From NCBI GenBank assembly GCA_902729315.2, contig LR746279.1, positions 1,750,001 through 1,814,000 of the forward strand: a stretch of 64,000 nt of DNA, read 5' to 3'. The translations under genes and the position numbers were made by a program. Source of the DNA: Spirodela intermedia (Eukaryota > Streptophyta > Magnoliopsida > Alismatales > Araceae). Positions 12,046 to 24,226 of this stretch are shown piece after piece. The first letter of the stretch is position 1; each line of letters opens with the position of its first letter. The notes beneath the pieces are model-generated. The model was given only the letters and a program-made list of their open reading frames with translations, was not told the origin of the DNA and ran no database searches.

Positions 12046-12944
12046 ATGGCACTGCGGATTCATCACCATCTCTGCTGCTTCTCCTTTTCTTCAAGGCTTT
12101 TCTCTTCTTCCTCCGATATCTGCGGGCCTTCCGGTCTCAGGGCTCGGACCTTGACCAGAGAGTGCTCCCGAGGGGGGCTGAGGATTCCGGCGCGTAGGAG
12201 ACCTGCGCGCGGGATGCCTACATTCTGCCTTCCGGTGATCTCGGCCTCCGCGCTCGATCTCACTGAGGAGAACGTTCGTTTGGTGCTGGCCGAGGCTAAG
12301 ACGGAGGCAAGTGCGATTCGCCAAGAGATGTCTCATATCATTTTCCTCTTGAATCTAAACTGCTGTCTCATCTTCATATCCTTCCCTTTTGCAGCTCGCC
12401 CAGATTTTTGACTCCTCCGTGGGGATTACAGGTTTTTTTTCTTCTTCTTATGATCTATTCTGTCTGATAATCGCGTTCAAATTCGTTCATAAGACTCGAG
12501 GGTTCGGAGAGCAACTCAGTGGTTCTCTGCCACTGATCTAGTTAGTTTTCTAGGTTTCCGAAATAAGCTTCTAATGGATCGCATTCGTTTTTTTTTCTTT
12601 TTCTTTTGAGATGCTAAATCGAGAGGGAAACTGAATTGTTCTTCGTATCGGTTTGTCTGGGAATATGAAGGGGAAGTTGATCTTGCCGAACTCGACGGCC
12701 CCTTTGTGAAGCTGAGATTCAAGGGTCGCTTCTGGCACAAGAGATCCACCGTGCTCGCCCGGCTTGACAACTACCTGAGGAATAGGATCCCTGTACATTC
12801 CAGCGCCTCACCTTCATCTCACCTCTCTCTCTCTCTCTCAGCCTTATTCTTTTGCTCATTCCTTCCCTTCTTGTTAACCAGGAGATTTTGGAGGTGGACA
12901 TCGAAGATGAGAATCAGCTGGATGACAGCCCCGCAAGTTTTTGA
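12046..12944 (+). CDS. Small conserved plastid-targeted protein (NifU-C-like region), GC-AG first intron
   Basis: Exons 12046-12306, 12395-12431, 12671-12792 and 12882-12944 give 160 residues. The first ~65 residues are Ser/Arg-rich, lack acidic residues early on and look like a chloroplast transit peptide. The mature part starts LDLTEENVRLVLAEAKTE, then LAQIFDSSVGITGEVDLAEL, DGPFVKLRFKGRFWHKRST, and ends LEVDIEDENQLDDSPASF. The opening LTEENV...VL resembles the NFU/NifU C-terminal domain, but the CxxC cluster ligands are absent. I recognise it as a conserved plant protein without being sure of its name or function. The first intron begins GAG|GCAAGT. Using the nearby GT instead brings a stop within six codons after the junction, so a GC-AG intron is strongly indicated. 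Confidence 0.8.
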
Positions 12945-14951
12945 GGCATTATGGGTAATACTTTTTCGTTCCAAATTGCTGTCGAGCAGAAGAATTGCTC
13001 TTCCGGAGTAAGTTCAGATATTCTTATGTGCTAGAAATGATTTGAATCAGATGAGAAATTTTCCATTAAACTCTGCACGATTCAGATCAGATGTAAAGTT
13101 CATGAACGAAACTGCTGTGAATTGGAAGCAAGTAAATGATTTTATAATGTTCTCTCCCTACTAACACCATTTTGCTGTCATCATATTCTAATTTCATGCT
13201 CTAGATATTTTTGAATCAGATGCAAAGGTTATGACGAGAAAAGGTCAGCGATTGTAAAAAAAGTCAATTCTGATTAGTGTAGGAGGCACTCGGGATCTTG
13301 TTGCTGTCATCAAAATGTTTTCTTTTAATCTCTAACTGCTTTGAATCTGATGCAAAGATTGGTGATTGTTATCTGTTTTCTTTGGATAAACTCCAATGAT
13401 CCATGGAGTCCAAAAAATACGTTTAAACTCCAAAATATATTGAATCAGATGCAAATATTTTGATTAATCCTGATTCGTGCTTGAAATCAGTGGATGATAT
13501 TGGAAACTTTTCGTGAAAGCAGCTTGATTAAAATTCAACTTAGGTCTTCCCGATATGGGATTCTAGGAATCCCAGATCAGAGTTGACTAAAAAAATGGAG
13601 CCCACGTTCCCAAACCGAGACTGAATGTCAACGTGAGCACACCCTTCGACTGGGAAGAACTGAAGAACAGGATAATATATTTCTGTATTTTTGTGTATTT
13701 TACTTCTCAATTCAACGACAATACCGATGAACTATAGTCCGGATGTCATAGATTCAGCAGTTCTAGGAAAACCCTAATCAGATTGGGGGAAAAAAATGCT
13801 CATTTTCTTTCCTTGCAGAAGACAATGATCCTTGAGAGGTTTCTGAATCATCTGTTGCTCTTGCTTAGTATATATGTTGAGAGAAGAGTGAAGAAAGAGA
13901 AAGAAGATAATGGAATAATACAGCACACGCTCAGCAGCGTAATCTATAGGGATTTATACCTAAACCCTAAGGACAAAACTACCCTCCTCCAAGTTCTAGT
14001 GAAGGGGGGGGGGAGGTATGATTCTCCTTGGGAACCAAGAAAGGAAAGAAAGAAGAGGCTCAGGAAGCTGTTTGAAGAGCATGGTTCTTGTTCCATTGCT
14101 ATATTTGGTAATACATGTGACAAGTGTCAAAATATTTCTACTTATTTTTCAGAAATTACCCTCGAAATATGATATGATGAGATGTCAAGTGGACCTGTAG
14201 AACTTGGAATCCAACATAAATGGAAGTCAACGAGGGGAGGAATTTAGATGTCTGATGGGTAATTCTCTAGGGGATTTATTAATAATCAATATACACCAAA
14301 GTGTGTTTTCCTAGATAGATTATCTATAACCAAGCAGATATTCAGCTAGATAAATGGAGAATAAAATTACTTATTTTTTGCAATAACTTATGCCACAAAA
14401 AAATTCATTTTTTTAACTCTTTGCTCGGCCTTTTGAGGTTTTGAAAGCGTTTGAATGGAAATGAACGGATTATTTGTGCAGTTTAAAGTTATTTAATATC
14501 TGGTAATAATTATTTGATAATATTCGAGGTGAATTATTTCATTATAATTCACATCCTTTTTTCATGGGTCTGATTGGATAGATCGATCTGGCTGCTGATC
14601 ATATCTGGATGTGATCGAAGGGTGGTAAATGAGTCAAAAAAAATTGCCCAAAAATCTCCAAAATTGGCAGCCCATCCTCGTGCGGATCCCAAAATATAAT
14701 TTTTTTTCGTGAAAATATAAACACAGATTTTTTTATGTTCTTATGAGAGGAATTGATTCTTGCGTGAATCCCAAAAATCAATGGACCCAACTTATTTTAA
14801 AGTAATCATAATATCAGAAAATTTTCCCTTCCACGAAAATCCCAAATATTTCATGAGCTCAGAAAGAAACCCCTTTTATTTCTAAAATAATAATTTCTGC
14901 CCATTTCTCCCTCACAAGCGGAATCGATTTCACTGGTATGAGAAGCCCATC

Positions 14952-14994
<43 letters not shown>

Positions 14995-15170
14995 CCCAGG
15001 ATCCATTGTGATTGGACTAATTACAGAGTTTTGCCAAACATGTCACGGGAGGGGGAGAGATAGGAATCAAAGACAGACAGAGAGGTGGAGAGAGAGAGAG
15101 AGGGAGAGCGAGGAGAGAGGTGAGAGAAAGAGAGAGAGAGGGAGAGAAAGAGAGAGAAAGGAGCTCCTTT
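12945..15170. other. Intergenic region with weak repeats and a GA microsatellite
   Basis: No gene supported. The word TTGAATCAGATGCAAA recurs in degenerate form at about 13042, 13083, 13211, 13341 and 13440. A (GA)n tract at 14955-14993 and GA-rich DNA at 15085-15160 precede the LHCA3 stop and probably form its 3' UTR. The 129-codon open frame at 13783-14172 has no recognisable protein features. Confidence 0.6.
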
Positions 15171-16268
15171 CTAATGGAACTTGAGGCTGGTAAGGACGTT
15201 GTTGTTGACGGGGTCGGCAAGGTGGTCGAGCAGGTTTTGGAAGGGCCCCTCCCCGGTGACCAGCGCCTGGATGAAGTACCCCAAGATGGCGAGCATGGCC
15301 AAGCGTCCATTCTTGATCTCCTTCAGCTTCAGCTCCTTCATGGACTTCTCATCCTTTCCAAACCCTAGCGGGTTGAAGAAGGGTCCCCCTGGATATGCAG
15401 GGTCGCCGGAGCCGCCGAGCCCCTTCTCCAGCCCCAAGAAGTACTGCTTCCCCATGGATCCGGGCTTGGCCCAGTCCTGGTACCTGCGGTGCTCTGCAAA
15501 TCCCATGAGCGCCATTTCGAGGACGAAGAGCGTGTAGGAGTCCGCCCAGTAGGGGTAGGTGCCCGCCGGCGGGATCACGCCGGTCTTGAACCAGGGGAGC
15601 GCCGTCTCCGGGGGAATTAGGCCGAGCTTGCCGAAGATCTCGGGTGCGATGGCACCGGCGGCGCCGAGCATGGCGAAGCGGCCGTTGATGACCTCGCCGT
15701 AGGCCAGCCACCGGGGCTCGATGAAGCCCCCCGTCCCCTCAGGGTCCGACAGTCCCAGCGGATCGAAGCCGAAGTCCCCCGGTAGGCTGTACCGCCGCTC
15801 AGATCCGTCAGATATGTAGAGACATGGGGAGAAGAGGAGGGAGGTTTAGGGTTAGGGCTAGGATCACCTGCCGTCGAGGTAGGAGAGACTCTGCTTGGAG
15901 GCGAACCAGAGCTGGCGGTCGGCGCCTTGCTGCGAGAAACACGGCGAGGAAGAAGAAACAGGTCAGAAACTCTCCGCCGGAGAGGGAGGGAAGAAGAAGA
16001 CGAAGCGGAAAGAGGTGAGAATCGCGCTACCGGAGGGAGATGAGAGGAGAAGGAGACGAAGAAGAAGGGGGTGAGAGTCGAGCTGCCGGCGCCGGCGAGG
16101 GGGAAGGGAGCAGACCTTGACGGGAGGGGTGGCGGAGGCGCGGACGAGGAGGGAGGAGGGCCTCCGGGGGGCGGCGAGGGATCTGGAGGGGGAGGCCTGG
16201 AGGGGCCGCCCGCCGAGGAGCTGCCGGCCGGCCTCCACAGCGGAGGAAAGAAGAGCCTGCGCCGCCAT
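15171..16268 (-). CDS. LHCA3: Photosystem I light-harvesting chlorophyll a/b-binding protein 3
   Basis: Peripheral antenna protein of photosystem I in the thylakoid membrane. Exons (minus): 16268-16116, 15929-15868, 15786-15171. Phases agree and the product is 276 residues. Exon 1 encodes a transit peptide ending RASATPPVK. Exon 2 encodes [20 protein letters not shown]. Exon 3 carries [20 protein letters not shown], then the helix B chlorophyll motif [20 protein letters not shown], the lumenal [54 protein letters not shown], the second Glu/Arg motif [18 protein letters not shown] and the tail [14 protein letters not shown]. The NGR and Asn ligand positions typical of LHCA3 are intact. It closely matches Arabidopsis LHCA3 over the mature region as I remember it. 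Length is normal for the family. Confidence 0.97.
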
Positions 16269-16404
16269 TCTCCGATCTCCGACGAGCTCCTCCTCTGCGC
16301 GGCCTGTGTAGAAGAGATCTCGACGGAGAGGAAGTGGAGAGGAAGTGGAGAGGGAGGAGGATGATGAAGGTCTGGTTCGGAAGAGGGAAATCTTAAAGGA
16401 GATG

Positions 16405-16412
16405 TGACGTGG
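16405..16412 (-). promoter_or_regulatory. ACGT-core element CCACGTCA upstream of LHCA3
   Basis: The plus strand reads TGACGTGG, so in the gene's direction it is CCACGTCA, about 137-144 bases above the ATG. A CTTTAAG word follows it on the sense strand. The same octamer at the same distance precedes PSAG. ACGT-core sites are known bZIP/HY5 targets in light-regulated genes; function here is inferred. Confidence 0.5.
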
Positions 16413-16860
16413 CTTGTGGGTGGATTACCCTCATCCTTGATACCAATGGAAATGCGCCACCTGTCGCAGGGAGCGCCAGATCTCCCACGCGGCGTGGCCT
16501 GATCCATCTCTTTAGATTCTGCCCGGGAGAGGACAGAAGGGCCGATTTTCTCAGCAGAACATGTGGCTGCGCGTGGATGGCAAGGGGAGGAATCCTGGCC
16601 GTTCATCTTGGATACACGGTGGATCTCGAGGAAGCCCATTTCGGTGGTCCCCGCTACGAGGGACCTAAGACACCGGTCCGATCAGCGTTCATCACATCAG
16701 ATCATGGCGTGAAAGCCCAGTTGGATCCTAGAAATCAAGAAAAAGAAACTAATTACGAAAAAACCAATTCACCCCCCCCCCCTTTCTTGGGACCGTCTTG
16801 CCGTACAAAGTCAGACAAAGTAGGCGCTGGCTACTACAAGATGTTCTTGGAAGAACATAG

Positions 16861-17560
16861 TTGATATAATTTTAGATATTGCTATAGGGTGTTTGACCAA
16901 GAATGGTTGTAAATTTTTGTAGATGTGTAGCATGGTTGAAGCCATAATGTCAAGGATTATAGAAAGAAATTAGATATTTAAATTGAAAGAACACAATTGA
17001 TGTATTTAGATATTGCCATAAGATGTTTGACCAAGAATGGTAGTAAATAGTTACAAATATGTAGTATGGTTGCAGGCATAATGTCAAGGATTATGGAAAG
17101 AAATTAGATCTGTAGGATGAAAGAATATAGTTTATATACTTAGATATTTTGTTATAAGGTGTTTGACTAATAATGATAGTAAGTAATTGTAGATATGCGG
17201 CATGGTTGAAGGCATAATATTGAGGATTATGGAAAGAAATTATACATTTAGGATGAAAGAATATAATTAATATATTTAGATATTATTATAAAGTGTTTGA
17301 CCAAGAATGATAGTAAGTAGTTGAAGATATGCAGCATGGTTGAAGGCATAATAATGTTGAGGAGGATTATGGAAAGAAATTATACATTTAGGATGAAAGA
17401 ATATCATTGATATACTTAGATATTGTTATAAGGTGTTTGACCAAAATGGTAGTAAGTAGTTGTAGATATGTGGCATGGTTGGAGAAATTGATTAATTTTT
17501 GATCTAGAGACCATAATGTCAAGGATTATGGAAAGAAATTAGACATTTAAGTTAATTAGT
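16861..17560. repeat. Diverged tandem repeat, about five units of ~135 bp
   Basis: The landmark GTGTTTGACCAAGAATGG recurs at about 16889, 17023, 17159, 17293 and 17434 (spacings 134, 136, 134, 141). Each is followed by a TAGCATGGTTGAAGGCATAAT-like and a CAAGGATTATGGAAAGAAAT-like block. The last unit carries a short insertion. AT-rich, no coding potential. Confidence 0.85.
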
Positions 17561-18299
17561 TTTCATCTTTGCGAGTAAAACAAAGTTTTAAGAGAGCATG
17601 TGAGCTGCGTTGTTGCATTTAAGAGAGGATGTGGGTGAAGAGTAGAAGAGGTCTACGGTGTTCACATATGGGATAGGCTTTTGATAGATGTTGGTTCAGC
17701 TATGTGTTGATCAAGAAGTGGCTGTGTAGAGGGGTGATTAAGGTAGTAGACAAGGGAATGTTATAGACGTTAGATGTTTTAGCTCACTTCGGAAATGAGG
17801 AATAGGACTTCAGAAGCAGGGTTTTGTCTTATGGGAAGGATGTCTTGAAGAGACATTCATAGGTAAGATGGGTTGAGATTAGAAGAGGGCTAGTTTGAAT
17901 CATCCCTTGATGTATTAGGTGAATTAACTCTCTTGGCTTCTTATGGGCCAACCAAAGATTCCACTTTCAACTCATTTTTCATCATAAAATAATCCAAGAT
18001 TTGGTTTTGGTACTCAAATTGATTTGATTTAGACTTGCATTATAAGGGGCATGTAAGGTTCATTTAAAACTTTTATTGATGTTGATTTGTTTGAGGTAAA
18101 TCTTGGTTTTCTACAAGAAAAGAATATGTTGTTGTCACAAGAAAAATCATAAAATTAAATTAAAAAATATCTTTTTCTTATGTATGAGATAATCACTATT
18201 GGATTTATGGCTTTCTATCCAACTTATGAATTCAGATTTATAGTGGTATGACACAACTTGTCTATTCTACTATCTAATGATCTTGTCCTTAAGTTTCTC
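17561..18299. other. AT-rich DNA, probably decayed copia sequence
   Basis: No gene. It lies between the tandem repeat and a copia RNase H relic and may contain further eroded retrotransposon sequence, but I could not identify domains in it. Confidence 0.4.
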
Positions 18300-18620
18300 T
18301 CTACCAAGAATGTAGTTCGTTAAATATTCATCTACATCAAAAATACATTAAAAAATGATATCTTATTTAAGAGAAATAGAGGATTGATACCTGAAGTTTA
18401 TAATAATGTTGATTGTGTAGGATCTATTATAAATGGAAGATCTATTTTCAAGTATTTTACCTTTCTTGGTAGAAACCTTATCACATGGAGAAGTAAAAAA
18501 AAACAATGTTTTGGTGAGGACAAACATAGATGAAAATTTTAAATTCATAACATATGGTGTCTTGGTCTCTTCTACCTTTATATGGTGCCTTGGTCTCTAT
18601 TGTGTGTCTAATTAAGTCAA
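18300..18620 (+). pseudogene. Ty1/copia RNase H relic
   Basis: Conceptual translation gives YIKNTLKNDILFKRN, VYNNVDCVGSIINGRS, FTFLGRNLITWRSKK and, after a 1-base shift in an A9 run, NVLVRTNIDENFKFITYG. This matches the copia RNase H block (YTDADWAGS..DRRST..., LVTWRSKKQ, VVARSSAEAEF) with several changed catalytic-region residues. No reading frame survives. It is separate from the element at 19.46 kb. Confidence 0.75.
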
Positions 18621-19456
18621 CTCATCTTATCAAGTAAGTCGACTTTCTTTTTGAAAATAGGAAAAGACACCAGCTGATAATTGATCTCAACATTACATGT
18701 GACCTTACCAAGGGGTTAGAAAATTATTTTGCTAAGATTTACATACAAATTTGATATAAATTTAGTATTTAAGAATGTAAATTTACCCCTATAAATATTA
18801 TGTCAGCATATAAATTGAGTGCAAAAATGGAAATGTAGCTCATATTAGGTGAGATGATTTATTGATCATGTGACATTATTCTTTGATTTCAAGTCAATAG
18901 AGATTGGTAAGTGCATATGGTTCTGCGTGGTAAGGAAACTATGAACTATCAACATTAGTTTGCCTTATGCATTAAGTAATGTGTAACTAATATAGCTTTT
19001 TTGTGACATTACTTCCTAATTACTATATTTTCAAGACTTGGCAAGTCTTGTTTGTCTCATGAAATCCATTTAGTAATTCAAATCAAAAAGTCATGTGGAG
19101 TAGCAATCAAAAGATTAGTTAGATACCTCTTTGCATTGTTGACTTGTGCATCTACCTTTTAAATACTATGAAAAATTCAATGAACAAAGTTTGGGGTTTC
19201 TTGAATGTCATTTTTTTCAAGTCTCTAATCATTATTGAGACACTTTTCTTAGGGTTTATCATTAAAGAAATTAGTTTTTTATATATTTATATATTTTCAT
19301 GTAATGAGGCCTAGTCTAACCTTTTAAAGAGATGTCTAGAAATAATACATTAACATTGCTAAGTTTTTTCTCATATTATTCAATTTTTTGCAAAATGTTT
19401 CACAAAAAATATGACTAAATTGTTAAAGAGCTTTGATAAGACATATCTCACATTGT
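18621..19456. other. AT-rich spacer before the copia element
   Basis: No coding region or RNA recognised. Probably the eroded downstream flank of the RNase H relic. Confidence 0.4.
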
Positions 19457-19461
19457 ACCAC

Positions 19462-19740
19462 TAATAGAATATGTTATTTATTCTATTTTCTTATTTTACT
19501 CTTATATTTTTCTTATATGTAGATATGCCCTTATGAGATCTAGTCATATAATGGACTCGTATTGAGGCTCTTTTACTTTCTTTTTGATCCCATGTGTAAC
19601 CTCTATAAATAAGGGTGACAATAGAATAATAAACTTGAGGTCTTCTTTTCAATTGCTATCTTTGAGACAACATATTTTTAGAGTGACACCCTCTAGTTCT
19701 TGAAGCTCCAATAGGTTCCTAGGGTACATAATTCTCCACA
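19462..19740 (+). repeat. 5' LTR of the copia element
   Basis: Aligns to the 3' LTR through blocks such as TTTTACTCTTATATTTTTCT, CATATAATGGACTC, CCTCTATAAATA (TATA-like) and AAACTTGAGGTCTT. Starts TAATAG (the partner starts TGATAG) and ends TCCACA before the PBS. Confidence 0.85.
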
Positions 19741-22700
19741 TGATATTAAAGTCTAGCGATCATCTCTAAGTCTCTTAGTTCTTGCTTCTTGCTTCTTCTA
19801 GGATCTATTGTGAAGTTGTTTCTCTTGGTTTCTATCGCAAGGTTCAAGAAGTTGTCTACGAGAGGAAGAATTAAAAAGTCTACTACAAATCAAAGAAACA
19901 ACATTCAAGGTGGAGACAACAATGTTAGCTAGTAACTCATCTAATACGATTCAAATGTCTTCTATGATCATTCAATCTTTTTTAGAAGAGAGAGATTGAC
20001 TAGTGCAACTACTTCTAGGAATATCTGAAAAGCTGAAATATGATAATTGCAATATTTTCTACTAGAGTTAATATGTACAATTGATCTTACTAGGAAAAGG
20101 TGTAGAAGATCTTCTAGTTCAAAATACACCAAATATCTTTAATCTAGAGTATAAGGTATGGATGACAAATGATGTTGTTCTTCTTACTTGGTTAATTGGG
20201 ATGATGGTAGGACATCTCTACAACAACTTTTTGGACTTCAAGACTTTTAGAGATCTTTGGAATCAAGTTCATAACACTTCTTCAAAGCGCAATATAGATT
20301 GGTACATTTATGAACATGTGACCAAAATAGTAACATTGATACAAGGAGATAAATTTGTTCTAGATTATGCCTCAAAGTTATAAACTCTTTGGAAGGAGAT
20401 TGATCACAACTATCAACTAGTGAAGAACCTTGAATTTCAAAAATCAACTTGTCCTAAGAGATCATCTCTACAGAATTTTGATAGGCCTTAATATTGAGTA
20501 CAAATAGTTAAGAAGTCAAATTCTTAACCATGAGAAAGTACTAGATATTGAGGTAATCTTCATTGTAATTGAGGAGAAGAACATATTGCAATTGATTCTA
20601 AGAGCAGTTAAAGAAGAAGGTGGTGTAATAATTTTGGCCAAGTCTAAGAGACATTTACAACCTTCAGAGAGGAAAAGAATGGGCAATTCACTTCTTCTAG
20701 GAAAGTGAAGGGAAGAAGAATTTATGACATTCACAATGTAATAGTAAATATAGAAGGCCTCCACAAGTAGGATCGGTATATGTGACAATTACATAAGATA
20801 TTAAAACATCTAAATTAGATGTCAAAACCATAGAGAGGGTGAATCTACCTATTAAGGGACTAAGAGAAGATATTAGCTCTTGAAAAGAAGAAATTCAGAA
20901 ATAAAAGTCTATGTTCAGCTCCACCTCATTAGTAAGGGTAAGTGAGTCCAATACATTTATGGGTATCTATTCTTCCAAACTTAAAGATAAATGGATACTA
21001 AAATTGGGAGCAACAAATCATATGACCGTAAATTATTCAAAATTTATCATATATTTCTGATGTAATTAGTAGAAGAAGGTCCTCACTATAGGGGGTGACA
21101 TACTCCATGTCATTAGTATAGGAGATGTGAAGATTGAGAGTGTAGAGATATTGCAAAATATTCTCAATGTTCTAAAATTGAAAACATATTTTATTTATCC
21201 ACAAAAACTTGTTAGAGATATTAGTTTCATATTGACTCTTGATAGTATTAATTATTTTAGATATGATAAGGTGTTGAATTAAATGATTGAACATGTTGAA
21301 GAAAGGAATGAGCTGCTCTAGTTAGAGGGAAATGCTACTTCCTTGCTCAGTACTAGACAATTGAAGCAAGGGGGAGAAGAGGAAGCATCATATCTTAGTA
21401 AAATAAAGTTGCCTCATTATCAACTAGGTCATCCTTCATTTGAACTCTTTAAAATATTTTTTCCTTCATTTCGTAAACATTATGGCTTAAATAAGATAAT
21501 ATTTGATACATGTGAGATGACTAAACACAAAAGAGCTCTCTCTATACTTGTGGGTGAAAGGAGTTGTATTCTATTTTATTCCAACCATAATAATGCATAA
21601 GGACCATGTCAAGTGACATCTATAATTAGAGCTAGATGCTTCTTGGTGCTAGTAGATGATTGCACTTAGATTACTTTGGCATATCTTCTCAAGAATAAGG
21701 CTAAAGTATGGAGAGTTATACAATCATTTTATGTGATAATTTTGAATTAATTTTAAACTCTTATTAAGAGATTCAGATTAGATAATGTCAAAGATTATTT
21801 TAACTCTTATCGATATACTTCAAAAGTCATTTATACATGAATCTTTGTGTTAACACTCTACATCAAAATGGAGTAATAGAGAGGAAGATTGAGCATGTGG
21901 TAGGATATATAAGGGCGCTATTGTTTCATCGCAAATATCCTTAAATATCTTTGGGAAGAAGTATTATTAATAATTATTCATTTGATCAACAAACTTCTTT
22001 CAGAGGTGTTAAATTATCATAACTCAATTGACATACTTACATAGACATATCTCGTGAAGCTGAAGACATTTACTCCTAAAGGTATTTGGGTGTATTGCCT
22101 ATTTGTACATTCATCATTTAGGAGATAAACTCAATTCAAAAGCAATAATGTATGTATTGTAGAATCTCTCAACCAGCAAAATATCTTAATGTCCTAATAG
22201 AACTAGTAATACCAACAATACCTATAGAACATACTCAAAATCAGAATTGAAAAGATGATGCATCATATATTATTCAAACAATACAAATAATACTAGATTT
22301 TAAGAAGTACAAGAGGATCTTGACCGAAGAGAAGATACAACATCAGGAGGAGCTCATGAGCAAGATGATTTATTGTATTAGGAAAAGGTACTTATTGTAA
22401 AAAAATTAAAATTATATCTAATGACAACCTTTATGTCATATGAAATATTGTCAACCTCATATAGAACATTTCTTACAAATCTAATGGGAGCGTCCCAAAA
22501 ACCAGAGTGAAAGCATTTAAAGATGTGAATTGGAAGAGAGTAATAGATGTAGAAATGAAAGTATTAGAGTAGAGTAATACTTAGGTGATGGTTACTCTTC
22601 CAAAGAATAAAAGAAATGTGGGCTATAAATGAGTATATATTATAAAATGTAACTCAGATGGATCTTTAGAGAGATATAAGACTAGACTTGTAGCCAAAGA

Positions 22701-22782
22701 TTATACTCAATCTTACATCAACTATATGGAGACTTTTGCCCTAATGGCAAAACTAGATATAGTAAGGATACTTATTACCTTG

Positions 22783-23038
22783 ACCCCTACAAGTGGGCGA
22801 GTCATTATGGTGTTGTGAGGCATGTGGTACTAACCTCTCTACTATGCAGCACCATTGTGCTCCCATCAACGTGCCATGAAGGCTGACATAAAAAACTAAG
22901 CATTGTTAACTCATATATTGCTCTGACTAAGTGCCAAAAGGCCCCATTGGCCCACAAAGATTGTGACTATAAAGTATCGAGAGGGTGACCTCCAGGAAGT
23001 TTGGCCCAAAGTACAAAGGCCAAAGAAAAAAAGGGGAG
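22783..23038. repeat. Foreign insertion inside the copia RT domain
   Basis: The RT frame reads ...VRILITLT up to about 22782 and resumes in LAIKSWMG-like sequence after 23051. The ~256-bp segment between has no RT similarity and is flanked by near-identical 13-mers ACTTATTACCTTG (22770-22782) and ACTTATTGCCTTG (23039-23051). It could be a small transposon with a TSD or a filler insertion. No terminal repeats were recognised. Confidence 0.6.
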
Positions 23039-24226
23039 ACTTATTGCCTTGCCATCAAATCTTGGATGGGAGCTAAATTAGTATGATGTAAAAAATGAAT
23101 TTCTCTATGGAGAGATTAAAGAAGAAATATATACATATATATATATATGTAACCTTCTCTTGAATATTATTCAACTCTTTCAAACATGAAAATTTACAAG
23201 CTAAGAAAGGTACTAACTAGATTAAAATAGTCACCTAAGCATGGTTTGAAAGAATTTCTTAGGTAATGAAGAATTTGGGACATAAATGGAGTAATAGAGA
23301 CTATACTTTATTTACCAAACACTACAGCTCATGGGAATAACAATCTTTTTAATGTATATAGATGATATCATCATTTTTGAAAATCACAAGGATGAGTCAA
23401 GGGTTCTAAGTCAATAGTTATGCAATCAATTTGAAATCAGTTATCTAGGAAAACTAATATAATTCTTAAGGACTGAAGTTACCTTTTTGGAAAAAAGAAT
23501 CTTTTTATCACAACAAAAAAATTCTTTTGAATATGTTGAAGAAGACATGAAAGATTGAGTGCAAGACTATTAGTGCACCAATAAACCCAAACTCCAAATT
23601 GGCTGTTGTCAAGATGACAATTTAGTAGATAAGAGACAATATTAGAGATTAGTTGGTTATTTGATTTATTTACATCATACTCAACTAGAAATTACATTTC
23701 ATGTGAGTATTGTTAGTCAATTCATGCATGATATGAGAGAATCTTATCTACAAGCTGCTCACAAGATTTTATCTTATTTGAAGGGCACTATTGGATAGAG
23801 ACGTTATTTAAAAGAGGTGGAGAGCTCCACATAGAAATTTACACTAAAGCAAACTATGAGATTTATGTTAGGATACTACTCTTTTATTGGTGGGAATCTT
23901 ACTCCTAGAGGAGTAAGAAGTAACTTGTGGTTACAAAACCTATGGTATTAGAAATATGTGAAGCATTATGGATTGAAGGCCTTCTCAATGATACTAGATC
24001 ATGTATCAAAGATCAACCATTCTACATCATGACAATCAATGAACTATTAATATTGCTTATAATCTAGTACAATATGATCAAACAAAATATGTTGAAATGG
24101 ACAAACACTTTATCAAAGCAAAGATCATATGTGAAATCATTCAAATAGTATATGTGAAGTCCTTATCACAAGTGACATATGTCTTCACTAAAGGTTTACT
24201 AGCTTCTACACCATCTTGAAAGGGAG

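Noticed and set aside
16409-16864. 151-codon plus-strand frame upstream of LHCA3
   Set aside because: Lies in the LHCA3 promoter on the opposite strand and has no recognisable domain.
16861-17560. CRISPR-like array
   Set aside because: Units are ~135 bp, diverged and contiguous without unique spacers; this is eukaryotic DNA.
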